64,000 bases of DNA from Hirundichthys speculiger (Eukaryota; Chordata; Actinopteri; Beloniformes; Exocoetidae): the NCBI GenBank assembly GCA_018398805.1, contig JAGFBZ010000817.1, positions 2,517,001-2,581,000 of the forward strand, written 5' to 3'. This document shows positions 52,311 to 64,000 of this stretch, in pieces (the first letter of the stretch is position 1; every line of letters begins with the position of its first letter). The notes under the pieces were generated by a model, which had not been told where the DNA came from, did no database searches, and saw only the letters and a list, made by a program, of their open reading frames with translations. A program made the position numbers and the translations under genes.

Positions 52311-55300
52311 TTTCACAAAATGTGAATTAAATGCACGGTAAACTGAAATCCCAATCTCTCAGACTCTTGGGTCTGTTTGTCTTTTCAGTCAACAAGTCTG
52401 CACACAGTCCTTCTAAAGTTCAAATGCAGAGCACACGTTGCAGAAAAGATGATCCAAAATAATGTGGGGGAAACTTTAATCTGTCTCAAACTAAGCATAT
52501 TTCCAGCTGTGCATTCAACCTCTGATACATTCCTGTAATTGACCACAATTTGTAACTGTTTTATACGAATAGACAGCTTGGGGAGTTGGGCTGCTTTTCA
52601 GTGACTTGCGTTACGCTGGTGATGCCACAGAGAGCTTGTGGTATGCAGCCACATCGTGTCATCCACGGTCCGTGCACTGGTGGCGTGTTGGCTGTGTGCG
52701 CTGTGATAAACAGCTGTCATTTGTCAGCGGCGTTATGATAAGTCACAAAACAATAATCAACAAATTTGCCAAACTAATCGCCCTCCTGAGAAGCCCTTGA
52801 ATTATTGCAAATTGAAAGTGAAAAGTTAAACGATGCAAATGTGCAACACATTTCAAAAACAGGACAAAACATTTTTCTTAGTTGCATTTTTTTTGGATTA
52901 TGCACTTCAAATTCAAAGCTTTGTGACAAATAAACAATTGCATCACACATCCAAATCCAAAAACTTACAAAAAGTAATACACACACACATGCATCCACGT
53001 AAAACGCTCCTGTGTTTGTTTGTCTGTATACTGGCTTCTGATTGTATGACTGCTGTAATGTGCGCTCCCGCCCATTGGGAGCTTTAAACTGGGCTGGGCG
53101 GAATAAACCCTAGAAAGCTTCCACATGCCCCTGACCACATCTGAAGTGCCCGCACCCTGTGCCAACACATGTGATGCCCGCAGCTCCGTGTTCCAGAGGC
53201 CAATGTGACAGGCGTAAACCTGTAATCTAGCCACTGGGCAGTGCCAACCCTTAACCTCGGACTGCTGCCATGCCCACCCCAAAACATTCAGCGGAGAAAG
53301 GAAACAGCTAATTAGTTCACCATATGGTCAAACAACACAGAAGAAAGTACAAGCTCTTTGGAACTGATAAAATGCCTTATGATCTTGCCAGGGAGTTCAA
53401 AGGGTGGGTTTGCAGTAACTTTTCAGCGTGACAGTTTAGAAACTTAAATATTCTGTTAGTATAAGCTTTTAATTTTCCTCAGCCACAACCGCTCGGCACT
53501 CAAACTGCAAGCTCATAAGTAGGCTGGGAGCGAGGACACTCCCTGCTTTACAGAGAGGTCTAAATGTCACCAGAGGAGATGGCTTCTTATCATTCTGATA
53601 TCTTTCTCTCTTACACTCTCCCTCAGTGTCTCATATTTCATTTTTTGTAACCCTAATCCTTTCTTAATGTGATAGAATTTCTCACAACACGCAGTGATAG
53701 CTTTCAAGCAGGAGGGAGAAAAGAAAAGTTCTGCACTTAAAAAAATGATAGCCTCCCCAGTCAGGCAGTCTGACATTTAGGGGTCAAGCTGTTGAGAGAC
53801 CCTGCTGGCTAATGAAAACAGTTGTGAATGCTGTGAGCTCTGGAGAAGCTCTTAACGTGTGATGAAGCGCAGAAGAGTACACCTGGTAATCATAATCCAT
53901 TATCAAGTATCAGGGTACAATTCATAGTCTGGAATACTGAAGATATCTTTTTTAAAAAAAACAAGACTGAGGTAATCACTGAGAAAATGATGTATCAGAT
54001 TGTTTGTCACATAAGCTCCTGGAAAGTTGTTGCTAAATCGTGTTTGGAAAAATTTCAATTTCAAAAAGGTTCTTGGCAGATAATTGGATGAACCATCCCT
54101 GTGTCAACAGCTCTCATGCACTGAGCATAAGACACACGATTCACACTTTTATCTCGTTCTCGATCCACGCTTCTTTCTTTTTAATCTTCTTTTTCCTCTC
54201 AATAATTGAAAAACAAATTCTCAGCTAATGACATCATGGTGCAAAAAGAGGAGGTTGACTCACATTAATGGACAGGATAGAACAAGAAACACTAAGGTCT
54301 CAAACAGACAAACAGAGTGACTCACAGTCACGCTCACTTTATTATTACACAAAATGAAGCTGAAAAGAAAGAAAACATGAGTTCATGCTATCTGCTAGGA
54401 AACAGAAATCAAAATAACTTAGTATCACTGCGTTTTTTTTGTTTTATCATTTATTTTTCCATAATGTGTCTTTTTCTGATGTGGGATTGTACAATAATTT
54501 ATACCCATGCATGTTGCTCACAGGGTCATTCAGTCAGTTGTTTGTCCACGCATGGTAAAGCTTTGTTGAGAGCTCACTGCCCCAAAGTGCCTTTTCTTAG
54601 CTTTTGATTTCATTCAAATAAATGTACTGTGTCATTTATGGAAGTGTTCAATAATAAATTAGCGAGTATTTCAGTAACAGATTTCAAATGCTCTGTCCGT
54701 ATGAAATATAAAACATGCCTCCTGGTGTTCAACACAAGGAATTATACTTCTTTATGAACCCATTAGATAATGCTAATAATGCTAATGTTGCTACTGCTAA
54801 CTGATTGCTGCCATGCGAGAGAAGCCATCTTTAATAACAGCCTATACTTGTAACCTGTACAAATTCACTACATGGTCAAACAACTGAAAGAAGTCCCTTT
54901 TTTTCTTGCTAGTTCTACTAGTTCTGCTACCTAGCATAAGATGTACGTACACACAGCATATACATTTGCCCCAAAATGCACTGCATGAGTTTCCATAGGA
55001 ATAAACAGACATCCCAACATATCACGTTCTCTCACATATAACAAATCATGATGCAAATGGAAAAGTGATATATCGTTTTTTGGAGTAAATGCATCTCAGA
55101 CGCCGACGTGAATGTGAGAATAGCAAATGAAGCACAGACAGTTTGTCCTCTTTTTTGGCATGGATACTATTTTCTGTTGTGTCTTTCACAATTTCAGGAA
55201 TAAAGAGGTGGACATTTACTTTTAATGAAGCAACTTGCACGTAGACTGTGGACTGAGGAGGATTGTCAATCATGTCCCAGACAAACAACCACAAACTCAC

Positions 55301-56662
55301 GCAATTCAGAATCATGGAAGCAGAATAAATAAATCAGATACACATATTGTGATATGCTGTGGGATTATCTCTGTTTTATAAATTGATTATCCAAATGAGA
55401 CCTATTTCAGCCTACAATCATTCAAAGCTACATCATTTCTGTATGAAACATTTTAAAACAGGAAATGGCAAAATAGCTTTCTTCTCACACTGAATTTCCC
55501 AACATATTGAAGACTAGGGAAGGAGTCTTAACATGGGACAGTAAGTACAGAAGAGCCTCACTGTGTAACATGTTGTATCATCTTCCATCCAGTAACTTTT
55601 ATTTCTCTTTTGAAACAAAAATAGATTTGTGGTATCACTGTCAGACTAAATAACAGGCAGACAAACAATTATGTCTATCTGTTGACAAAGGAAAACTTAA
55701 ACCGAACTTAATCCTATGAAAACCTATCCCACACAAAGCCATGGCTGATTCAGCCTGTTAGATTGCCAGATAAGACAAGAGTTGAGAACACTTTATCTTA
55801 CATCCACTTAGCCACGACAACATAATACTTTTTCCAAAGAAACATCTGTCGAACACGTTGGATGTTGGCTCACTACACTTCATCCTGTGAGTTCTCTAAA
55901 CTTCAAAATGCCCTTCATTTCAGGAGAAAGAACCCCTACTGAGAGTGACCTGAGCCTATAATGACAGAAAGACCTTTCTCCATTGAGCTTCTTTCAGCCA
56001 CAGTTTCAGTTCAAACATAGAGACAAAAGCCTGCAGACTGTAAACAGGGGGAGGACTCAAATGCTTGGCACTGGGATGCAGCCTTTTAGAGACGTGTGGC
56101 TACAGAGCACTTCTCTGTTCGGTCTTTTGTGGTAGAGTTTTCTTTTTAGAAGACATGGAACTGATGCAACACATGAAGCCTGAATAAAAACACAAAAAAG
56201 AAAAGAAACGGAAGGAGACAAAGTCAATGGACAATGCACATAACAGTACAGAAACTACATCACTTAAGTCTCTTTTCCAACACATTTGCTTAAACTTCAT
56301 AGAGGTAAGGTTTAGTAAGAGTCTAATTTTTTTTTTTTTTTTAGCACAAGGAGACATGTATCTCACCCTACACTCTAATTTTTGAGGACACTTTGAGGAC
56401 AATGGAGGAGCCACAACTTCTGCTGACCGGGGGTGGGCTAACGACTCTGGGTCACTTAGCACCTTCCCCACCCCCCATGTTGCATCAACCCCCCTCCGCA
56501 TGCTGCCTCCCAACATTCCTGGTGCAGCATTATCGTTACCTGCACTCTCCTCACACCACCCTGCTTCACCCCCATCTTGACACCCACCAACAACAAAGCC
56601 AGCCACATCCCCTCCCCCAGCCCAACCTCCACATCACAGCTGATCAGGTGAGGAGTCAAGCC

Positions 56663-57084
56663 TGATTTATACTCGAACGTCACCTACGCAGACGATGCAG
56701 AGATGCTATGAGACACTATGAGACAGAGACACTATGCAGACACTCCAGTGCACATACCCAAAATTGTAGGTCGACGCAGACAGTGTCGCAGAGAGGAGCG
56801 AAAGGAGGCCTCTGATTGGTCAATTGTACATCCGCATAGAAAAGAGTGCACTGAAGAAATGAGGAAGTACCCACATCTGTACGATTCTGGTTCTCCACAC
56901 CACAAAGACAGCACGTATTCTAGTAATATATGGAGGGAGATTGCAATGAATGTGGGTCAAGATACAACAGAGAAGGTGAGGAAGTTGAAAAATGCAAGAG
57001 ATAGGTTTAATAAGTTTAGCTAGTTCTTGATTGTCCATCTTGCGTTGCGGCATAACATAGCGGAGACCGCGCGAGTATAAATCA
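56663..57084 (+). mobile_element. Harbinger-like non-autonomous element nested in the Rex1 LINE
   Basis: TGATTTATACTCG at 56663-56675 is repeated as an exact 13-bp inverted copy at 57072-57084, giving a 422-bp unit. It interrupts the Rex1 protein between ADQVRSQ and LRRMKIRKAAGPDG. The remaining 55-60 bp (57085-57140) also do not belong to Rex1. They contain GAGAGTATACAC, which reverse-complemented partly repeats the TATACTC end, so the true right border may be near 57137. No clear target duplication was identified. The MADF-like frame inside supports a Harbinger origin. Confidence 0.65.
56718..57023 (+). pseudogene. MADF (Myb/SANT-like) domain protein fragment
   Basis: Open frame of 101 codons with TEEMRKYPHLYDSGSPHHKD and, 5 residues on, SNIWREIAMNVGQ, followed by VRKLKNARDRF. 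The pattern E-x-YP-x-LYD, then KD, then WxxIA is that of MADF domains. These form the DNA-binding accessory protein encoded by Harbinger transposons and also occur in some host regulators. The domain's last helix is cut by the stop at 57021-57023, and the N-terminal 40 residues look like translated leader sequence. It is probably a remnant of the transposon's second gene. Confidence 0.55.
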
Positions 57085-57144
57085 AAAGTGACAAGTGCGA
57101 CAAGCTGACGACGACACATTGCCACGAGAGTATACACGGCTCTT

Positions 57145-58460
57145 CAGCTCAGAAGGATGAAGATCAGGAAGGCAGCGGGTCCGGATGGAATCAGCCCCAG
57201 AATGCTCAGGGATTGAGCAGACCAGCTCTGTCGGGTGGTCCTGCATGTCTTCGACCTGAGTCTGAGTCTGAAGAGGGTTCCTGAGCTGTGGAAGACTTCC
57301 TGTGTGGTTCAGGTGCGAAAGATCGCACACCCCAGGGAGCCCAACCACTTCAGACCTGTTGCCATGACTTCACACCTAATGAAGGCCATGGAGAGGCTCA
57401 TCCTGCACCACCTCCGCTCACTGGTGAGCTCAGCGCTGGACCCCCTGCAGTTTGCCTACCGGCCCGGCATTGGGGTGGATGATACCTCCTACATCGATCC
57501 CTCTCTCACCTGGAGCAGGTGGGGAGCACTGTGAGGGTCATGTTCTTTGACTTCTCCAGTGTTTTCAACACCATTCAGCCTGCAATGCTGAGAGGGAAGC
57601 TGGAGGCAGCTGGAGTGGACCAGCAGCTGACTACATGGACCATTGACTACCTCACCAACAGACCACAGTACGTAAGGCTCCAGAACTGTGTGTCGGACGT
57701 GATAGTCTGCAGCACGGGGGCACCGCAGGGCACAGTCCTCTCACCCTTCCTGTTCAGCCTTTTACACTTCGGACTTCATGTACAACTCGGACCAATGCCA
57801 CCTACAGAAGTTCTCGGATGATACGGCCATCATCGGATCCATATCGGACGAGAATGACCAGGAATACAGGGGGGTCATCGGGGACTTTGTCGACTGGTGT
57901 GAGATCAACGCTCTGCAGATCAATGCCAGCAAGACAAAGGAGATGGTGATAGACTTCAGGAGGAAGTCACCCCCTACCACACTTGTGAACATCCAGGGAA
58001 AGGACATTGAGAAAGTGGACTCATACAAGTACCTGGGTGTTCATCTCAACAACAAACTGGACTGGTCAACCAACACAGATGTCCTGTACAAGAGGGGCCA
58101 GAGTCGACTCCACCTACTGAGGAGACTGAGGTCCTTCGGAGTCTGCAGGACTCTGTTAAAAACTTTTTATGACTCTGTTGTGGCATCTGCCATCTTTTAC
58201 GCAGTAGCCTGCTGGGGGGGTGGATGCACCGACAGAGACAGGAACAGGATCGACAAATTAGTGTGGAGGTCAAGCTCCGTGCTGGGATGTCCCCTGGAGT
58301 CTGTGGTTGTGGTGGGTGAGAGGAGGATGTTAGGGAAGCTGACATCCATCATGGACAACCCCTATCACCCTCTGCATGAGACCGTGGGTGCGCTGAGCAG
58401 CTCCTTCAGTCAGAGACTGAAACACCCTCGCTGCAGGAAGGAGCGTTTCGCAGGTCATTC
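57145..58460 (+). pseudogene. Rex1 reverse transcriptase pseudogene
   Basis: Segments in order: RKAAGPDGISPRML, an in-frame TGA at 57214 (where the family has Cys), LKRVPELWKTSCVVQV, HFRPVAMTSHLMKAMERL, DPLQFAYRPGIGVDD, a frameshift at about 57495-57510, FFDFSSVFNTIQPAML, NRPQYVRL, STGAPQGTVLSPFLF, and a second frameshift at about 57753. It then resumes with YNSDQCHLQKFSDD (catalytic Asp pair about 57817-57822) and runs open to KERF near 58460. One nonsense mutation and two frameshifts, besides the insertion upstream, make it inactive. Confidence 0.85.
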
Positions 58461-61400
58461 ATACCAACTGCAGTTAGACTCTACAACGCATCATGATGCT
58501 GAGAGTCACTCGGACAATTCTCACACTCACAGTGCACCCCCCCATGCACATACTTACTCTACATACACACACATATTATTATTCATTTATTTATCTGAAT
58601 ATCTCCACAACCCTCCACCCATAATTGCATCCCATGTATGCTTGCTGTATTTGATGTTTGTACATAGTGTTGTTTAGAACTTTTTTCTACTGTATATATT
58701 GTTCCTCTTCTGTTTATATATTGTTATTTTTCTTTCTTGTTTTCCTGTAATTGAGCTGTGGTAACGGACAAATTTCCCCGTCGTGGGATCAATAAAGTGC
58801 TATCTTATCTTATCACAGTTGGACGATAAGATATTACTGTTTTTAGCTTATTCTTCACATTAGTAGGAGATGTCTGGCATTCATATTCTTAGGGTTAAAG
58901 TTTCTTCATTTTTTTTTCTGTTTTTTTTCTTTTTTTTTCAATGTCATGGGCTGATCAATTTGACATCTAAAACATTTGGAAGAAACTGTTCTTAACCAAA
59001 CTGCATCCTTCTGGTTTCATTTGATTGCTGAAAAATAACACAGGCTCAACAGTCAATCAAAAATGTTATTTAACTTTATTATCATTGAACCTGGATGTTC
59101 AAGGTAAGGACATGATGCTGCAGATCACCGTTCTCTGATCCAGTAAAAACAGCCTTCTAAATGCTCCTCAGAGAGGTGTAACATCTTCCCTTACAGCCAG
59201 TTATAAAAATATCTGTCTTTGGCTGGTTTTATGCAAAACTAGAAAGCTCTATGACATCCATGCACACCTTAATATTCATAACGTTAGGCATCACTGTTCC
59301 TTGTTAGACCAATAGAAAACTATTTAAATAAAAGAGCATTCAAGTTATGGTTTGTGGTTGGAAAATGTGGAGAGAAATAATGATAATAATGGATAACTTG
59401 CCATTTATTCATGCACAAAGCCTGAAAAAAATACATTAAATCAGGATTACCCACTTCACAATAAAAAAAAGTTTCACCTCTCTTGTTTCCTTTCCCTAAC
59501 TCCTACTTAAAGATTTGTAATATAATCTCCCCCTGTAATTTGGTTTCCTGTATCCTCCCTTTGTTTAATGTCCCATCTGTGAAGGAAAGTAACACAAAGC
59601 TTTAGCACTGACTATTAACATCATTGATGATCAGTGTGAAAGCTCACTGGAAAGGTGATATTAATCTCTGGATGTCCATTGTTTACTTTAGCAGGACTCC
59701 AAGAAAGTCATCCACTGCGTTTGAGTTCACCCGCGCTGTTTTTTTACACTATGAACCGGTGACTTGGAATTCTTTTTTTGGTGATGTCAACGATCCTGAA
59801 GCCGCCAGAACTGCTGCAGCTGACCAAACACGGAGCAGCAGACTGCTGAGGTTCTGCGCATAAACACCACCATCAGCGCCATCTACTCTACCCTCTCATT
59901 ACTGCCACGTGTTATCCCTACATTGCGCTGTGTTTGCAGACTGCTACAGTAAGATGTGCAGCGTACAGTAGCACTTCAGTTACTCTTATCAGTCTGGACG
60001 ATCAGACAGAGCGGTGTTACTGTTCAGAGGAAAAACAGAATGATGACTGGGATTTGAACTTGGCTTGGAAGCAGATATCTCTCTTGCATTAAAGGTTCAG
60101 ACATGCCAACATAAACATCTCTGTTCTTAACCCTGAACACAATATGCACACCACACCTGCAAGCTATGGAAACCCAAGCACACGCAGGAGACAGGTAAAT
60201 ATTGAGAGTCAACAGAAACTGAATCAGGTACGTGCTATCACAGGAAGTCTCCTGATGTGTTGACTGACTGGGGACTGGCTAACAGCTGGAAGAAACAATG
60301 AGTCAGAGCCCTCTGTACTTCCACCACCACTGCAGTTCTTATTAATAATCACATGCATTTGTATGCAGTGGTGCAAACATAGGTAACGCTAATATAAATC
60401 TTCATAAACACACGCAGCATTAAGGCTTATTCACATAGACATGCAGTTTCTGATGCATCCTGAGCACACACATACATGACAGAAAGCTGCAGGAAAACAT
60501 TTAATTTAATTCTACAGCAAGAAAAGACCCCCACTCCCCCGTGTTCTCTTTGTCCAGCAGCCCACTGTGGCATCCTCTTGTTTTATCTGTGGCGGCATGT
60601 GTGTCTAGACAGTTGTAAAAACAACTGGTGTGGGTAAGAGAGTGGATATTCGAGTAAAATGAAAGATCTATCCCAGTTATCATAGCTGGGATTAGAGGAT
60701 AGGATGGAATCCAAAGATGAGAAAAATGGCTGACTGGGTACAATGGGCAACTCAGACAGCGGCCGTACCCACAGTGAGTCCTTAGGTACGTGATGAGCCA
60801 GCTGACCGGGATTGTTATGTAACAGTAAAACTCTCAAACCACACAACACCACTCGACTCCACTCAGCCTCTCAGTGGTGCTGCCACGTAGAGAAGCAAAG
60901 AGATATACCCAATATGCAGCTTGAGTCATTCTGGTTACATCTGGTAGAAATAAAATATACCAGGATTACCAGTAAGTACATGTTTTATACTTGTACTTGC
61001 AATGTCAATTGCATTGACACGCTGAGGGGCACTAGTAAACATTTCTCACAGGTTTGTTTACTAAATGTTCCCACTAATTGGGATTCAAAAGATTAAATGT
61101 TGGCAACATCTTCTTCACAACTTGGCTAAATACATGGAAACGGAGTTAGAAGGGGTTTAGACAAATGCAGCTGCATCATATTAATTATCAGCTCGTTTAA
61201 ATTTCCAGGAAATAGTTCAGGTGCAAGGTTACACTTTAACAGCAGACCCACGTAGACTTCAATTTATTGGATATCGGCGAGATAGTTATCTCAGTGACAT
61301 CTTTATGGTTACGTCAAAACAAAACATATTTCAGAACATATTTGACAACACGTACAATGTCAGTCTGAAGCGCAACAAAATGGCAGTTTAGTGAGGTTAT

Positions 61401-62502
61401 AAGGTCAAACAGAAAGGTGAAGCGTCTCTCTCAAAGGGAGCTGAAGTACTGTGAAAAGTACTTTCTATGTAACAACATAAAAACATGGTTTTGTAGTATC
61501 TTTAAAATAATAGTGTGAGTTATGAAATAAGTAACAATTTCTGGCTCACTTGGATACTCAAAATCTAAGTTGTTCAGGTCGTAACTGGTTAAGTATCATA
61601 GACAGAATGAAAGGAGAAACGTCTTCAAAAAAAAGACATATGAGAGTTGACACCATCGAGACTCACAATGACCTGGAAGACTGAGTCTTCTCCAGTGCTG
61701 GTTAAATATGTGGATATACAATATGACAGCAGTTTATTTATAAGAATTATTTCAAATTTCTAAATCTTTACCACCATATTTCCAGGACCTCCCTGAAAAT
61801 TTAAAAAGCAGCACTTGGAGTGTACACACTGCTGGGAATCTCTTCATTATCATATCTAAGCAGTCTTTCATATTTGATTCTGAATTTTGTGAAAGGCAAC
61901 ATACAGCATATGCTTGGCTGCCTATGACTACCAAATCAACAACTTAGAGATAAGACAACCTTGTCATTTGTTTGAGGCCATCTAAATCTGAAAAATATGT
62001 GATCCAGTGAGCTGTTCCATTAAATAATCTGTTAAATATATTTCAAGTCCAATGGAAACACCACCAGACTACTGTGACATCACAGATCCAAATCAGAATG
62101 GAATTATCCAGCTTTCCCAACTTTTCCTCCATGCAGCTTTACATCAACCTACATTTGCTGTATCTCTGAACTGGATGAAGCAAATGTATAATACCAGTTT
62201 TAAAATACCCTGCAGAAGAGGTGGGGTACAGTGGAATTAAGATGGTCTTCACCCTCTTAAAACAGCGACTTTGAACGGAGCTCTAAAGGCATGGTCGGAA
62301 ATGGTAGTTTTGTGCTACATTGCTGTTGTGTTTTGACAAACATTTGAAAAAAGGATAAAATGTATTTATTTGTTTATGTTTACTGCCTAGAAGAATTTTA
62401 TTTTATTGTATTTATTGTCTAGAAAAATGTGCTATTAATTTATTTTTTGCAGCTTTATTGTACATATTAGCACTGGCTCTGAATCAAATTCTGACCACAC
62501 TC

Positions 62503-63017
62503 TTAACCCTCCTGTTATGTTCATTTCCCGGGAACGGCAATAATGTTCCCTGGTCAGTTTGACCCTGGGCATGTTTGACCATCCAAAAGTGTCTAAAAAC
62601 TAAACACTCCCAATAAACACTGTTTAATATCTCATTATTAACTCCATCACTAACTATGTCAATCAACATTTAGTGCATTGTTACTCTACCTCTCACAGAT
62701 CATGGTTCAATGAAAATTATTCACTCATTTTGATTTTAAATGAATGTTAAAACCTTTTTAAATGTGCATTGGAAAGACCTATCTATAAAATATGATAGTT
62801 CAATCTAACATGGACTTTTTTTGTAATTATTCTATTTTTTGAACTTTTCCTTTTGGGATGATGTTGATAAATGAAAACAAGAAAACCTCAACTTCAGGGT
62901 CAAATTGACCAGCTGGATTAACATCAAAATCGACTGGATTTACAATGAAAGAAAACTTAAGAACTGTTTTTGAACCAGAAATTAACAAAAATAAGAAAAA
63001 TCAAAATAACAGATTAA
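62503..63017. mobile_element. TTAA-flanked short DNA transposon (CCCTCCTGTTAT end)
   Basis: The left end TTAACCCTCCTGTTATGTTC is a well-known start of fish short elements with TTAA target sites. Inside are GGTCAGTTTGACCCTGGG and CTTCAGGGTCAAATTGACC, mirrored motifs typical of that repeat. The right end AAATAACAGATTAAC (63005-63018) looks like the complementary AACAGGAGGGTTAA with an internal deletion. It could belong to piggyBac or Kolobok types, both of which use TTAA. Confidence 0.5.
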
Positions 63018-63133
63018 CAATATGAACATGGTGTGTGTATATATGTATGTGTCTGTGAGTCTCCACAACAACACAAGCGACACGTCATCACGTTGTCACA
63101 ATAAATACTATACAATGTATAAAACTAGGGATC

Positions 63134-63206
63134 CAGCCATCCATTATCTAACCCACTTATTCCTGTACAGGGTCATGAGGGTCTGCTGGAGACTATCCCA
63201 GCTTAG
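63134..63206 (-). repeat. SINE 3' end fragment
   Basis: CAGCCATCCATTATCTAACCC, then TCCTGTACAGGGTCATGAGG and CTGGAGACTATCCCAGCTTAG. Minus-strand copy of the 3' end of the (GGAT)n-tailed SINE family. Confidence 0.65.
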
Positions 63207-63661
63207 ACAGAAGATGTGTTCCACTCTGGAAAGTGATGTATGAGGTGCTGTCTTACTTTTTCTTCTATTTTATTATTATCATTTTTTTTATTTATTTTTT
63301 TTTTTTTTAGAAAAACATAGCAAAATGTGTGCTGGATGAGTGATAAAAAAAAAAAAGGGAGAAAAAAGGGGGGAGTGAAGGGCAAACTGCTTGCATTATT
63401 TCATGCCACTGAATGCAAGTCAGCGTGCACACTTCCCTTCTTTTGAACTGCAAAATATAGCAGTCTGAACGGTGGTGAGATCGAGGGCTGGTCTATGTCC
63501 AACACAAATAATGTCTCTCATACTGAAACTAATGACCCGTCCTCTTTAACGCTCTCCAGGCTCCTCAGCAAGATTGGTCCCTCTTCAGTGAAAACTTCCC
63601 TACAGCTGACAACATTCTCTGTCTTTCTGGAATAGTATAGAATAGTAAAGTACATGAGAGA

Positions 63662-63664
<3 letters not shown>

Positions 63665-63704
<40 letters not shown>
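63665..63704. repeat. (GT)n microsatellite
   Basis: About 20 uninterrupted GT units. Confidence 0.95.
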
Positions 63705-63707
<3 letters not shown>

Positions 63708-64000
63708 ACACGCCTCTCTCAGCTGTTTCAGTGAACGACGGGCTACGTCTCAGGATCAAGTCAGTCTTTAAAATAAGTAGTCTGCCTGCAAATGTTCTTC
63801 GGTTTTAAAAAAGCTAATTCTTCCGGTTTCATGGTAAACGTATACCAGCTACATATTGGGCCCACACCTTTTGAGGAAGCACATCTGCAGTCACCACTAC
63901 ATTCATTGTTCCAAATGGCCAAAGCAGACATACCACACAATAAAAATTCCATCATCAATCAAGTGGAAACAGCAGTGGTATTAGAAAGTCATTTACCATG

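Larger units (their letters stand above)
56375..58814 (+). mobile_element. Rex1-type LINE, 5'-truncated and interrupted
   Basis: The first part (56375-56662) encodes a proline/histidine-rich linker ending LHITADQVRSQ, which in this family leads directly into the RT domain. It is broken by an inserted element (56663-57084 and possibly to 57137), after which the frame resumes LRRMKIRKAAGPDG at about 57148. The 3' end reads ACGGACAAATTTCCCCGTCG TGGGATCAATAAAG followed by a short TATCT repeat ending at 58814, the classic Rex1 tail. The endonuclease region is absent. Confidence 0.85.
43568..64000 (-). other. me3 intron upstream of the GMAFSLEERL exon (incomplete)
   Basis: Begins at the acceptor CAG at 43568 and extends at least 20.4 kb to the window edge. 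I searched by eye for the expected preceding exon (RGYDVTRNPHLNK-like, minus strand) and did not find it. Contents: Tc1 relic (45740-46230), L2 tail and SINE (47598-48098), hAT-like element (49012-49429), 827-bp element (51126-51952), Rex1 LINE with nested element (56375-58814), TTAA-flanked element (62503-63017), SINE fragment (63134-63206) and (GT)n (63665-63704). A GC-richer unassigned patch lies at 53040-53290. The stretches 44070-45730, 46330-47590, 49430-51080, 52310-53040, 53290-56370 and 58815-62500 show nothing I can name. Confidence 0.7.

Noticed and set aside
56100..56606. 168-codon minus-strand frame
   Set aside because: Its C-terminal side runs through a poly(T)/poly(A) tract and its N-terminal side is antisense to the Rex1 linker; a shadow frame.

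Overview
The window is vertebrate, almost certainly teleost fish, nuclear DNA. It is AT-rich and gene-poor, with short exons split by long introns. Its repeats are the types that accumulate in fish genomes: Tc1-like, hAT and Harbinger-like DNA transposons, L2- and Rex1-type LINEs, and tRNA-derived SINEs with (GGAT)n tails. I see no bacterial operon, CRISPR array, viral gene or toxin gene.

The only protein-coding host gene I can support lies on the minus strand. It is the 5'-central part of a malic enzyme gene, best matched to the mitochondrial NADP-dependent form (me3). Five consecutive exons run from high to low coordinate: 43567-43434, 39468-39319, 18692-18617, 16605-16444 and 5293-5190. 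All have AG/GT borders, their phases fit together (2, 2, 0, 0, 2), and together they encode about 208 residues with no stop. They carry the Tyr-Thr-Pro-Thr-Val-Gly and Gly-Lys-Leu-Ala-Leu-Tyr active-site segments. The first exon (start codon, mitochondrial presequence) must lie beyond position 64000, and the C-terminal half beyond position 1. Everything else in the window is therefore intron of this gene or repeats inside its introns.

Layout by intron. 1-5189: hAT relic with a BED finger (430-1110), microsatellite, CT-rich LTR-like repeat. 5294-16443: relic of a LINE C-terminus (5645-6180), short hAT element (7006-7382), SINE fragments, pogo-like end, Tc1-family relic (14530-15300). 16606-18616: little. 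18693-39318: SINE plus dead Tc1 element (24460-26077), perfect hairpins (23.57 kb and 30.0-30.2 kb), LTR-like repeat (27.95 kb), a 5'-truncated but well preserved L2 LINE (32.46-34.34 kb). 39469-43433: LTR-like repeat and a 989-bp hAT element with perfect ends and an 8-bp target duplication. 43568-64000: Tc1 relic, L2 tail and SINE, hAT-like element, an 827-bp element sharing a block with the 989-bp hAT element, a Rex1 LINE split by a Harbinger-like insertion carrying a MADF-domain fragment, and a TTAA-flanked element.

I found no convincing new biological system. The best leads are the nested Rex1/Harbinger structure, the sequence block shared by two different DNA transposons, and a cluster of near-perfect inverted repeats at 30.0-30.2 kb. 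Family assignments come from recognition of protein and end motifs, without database searches.
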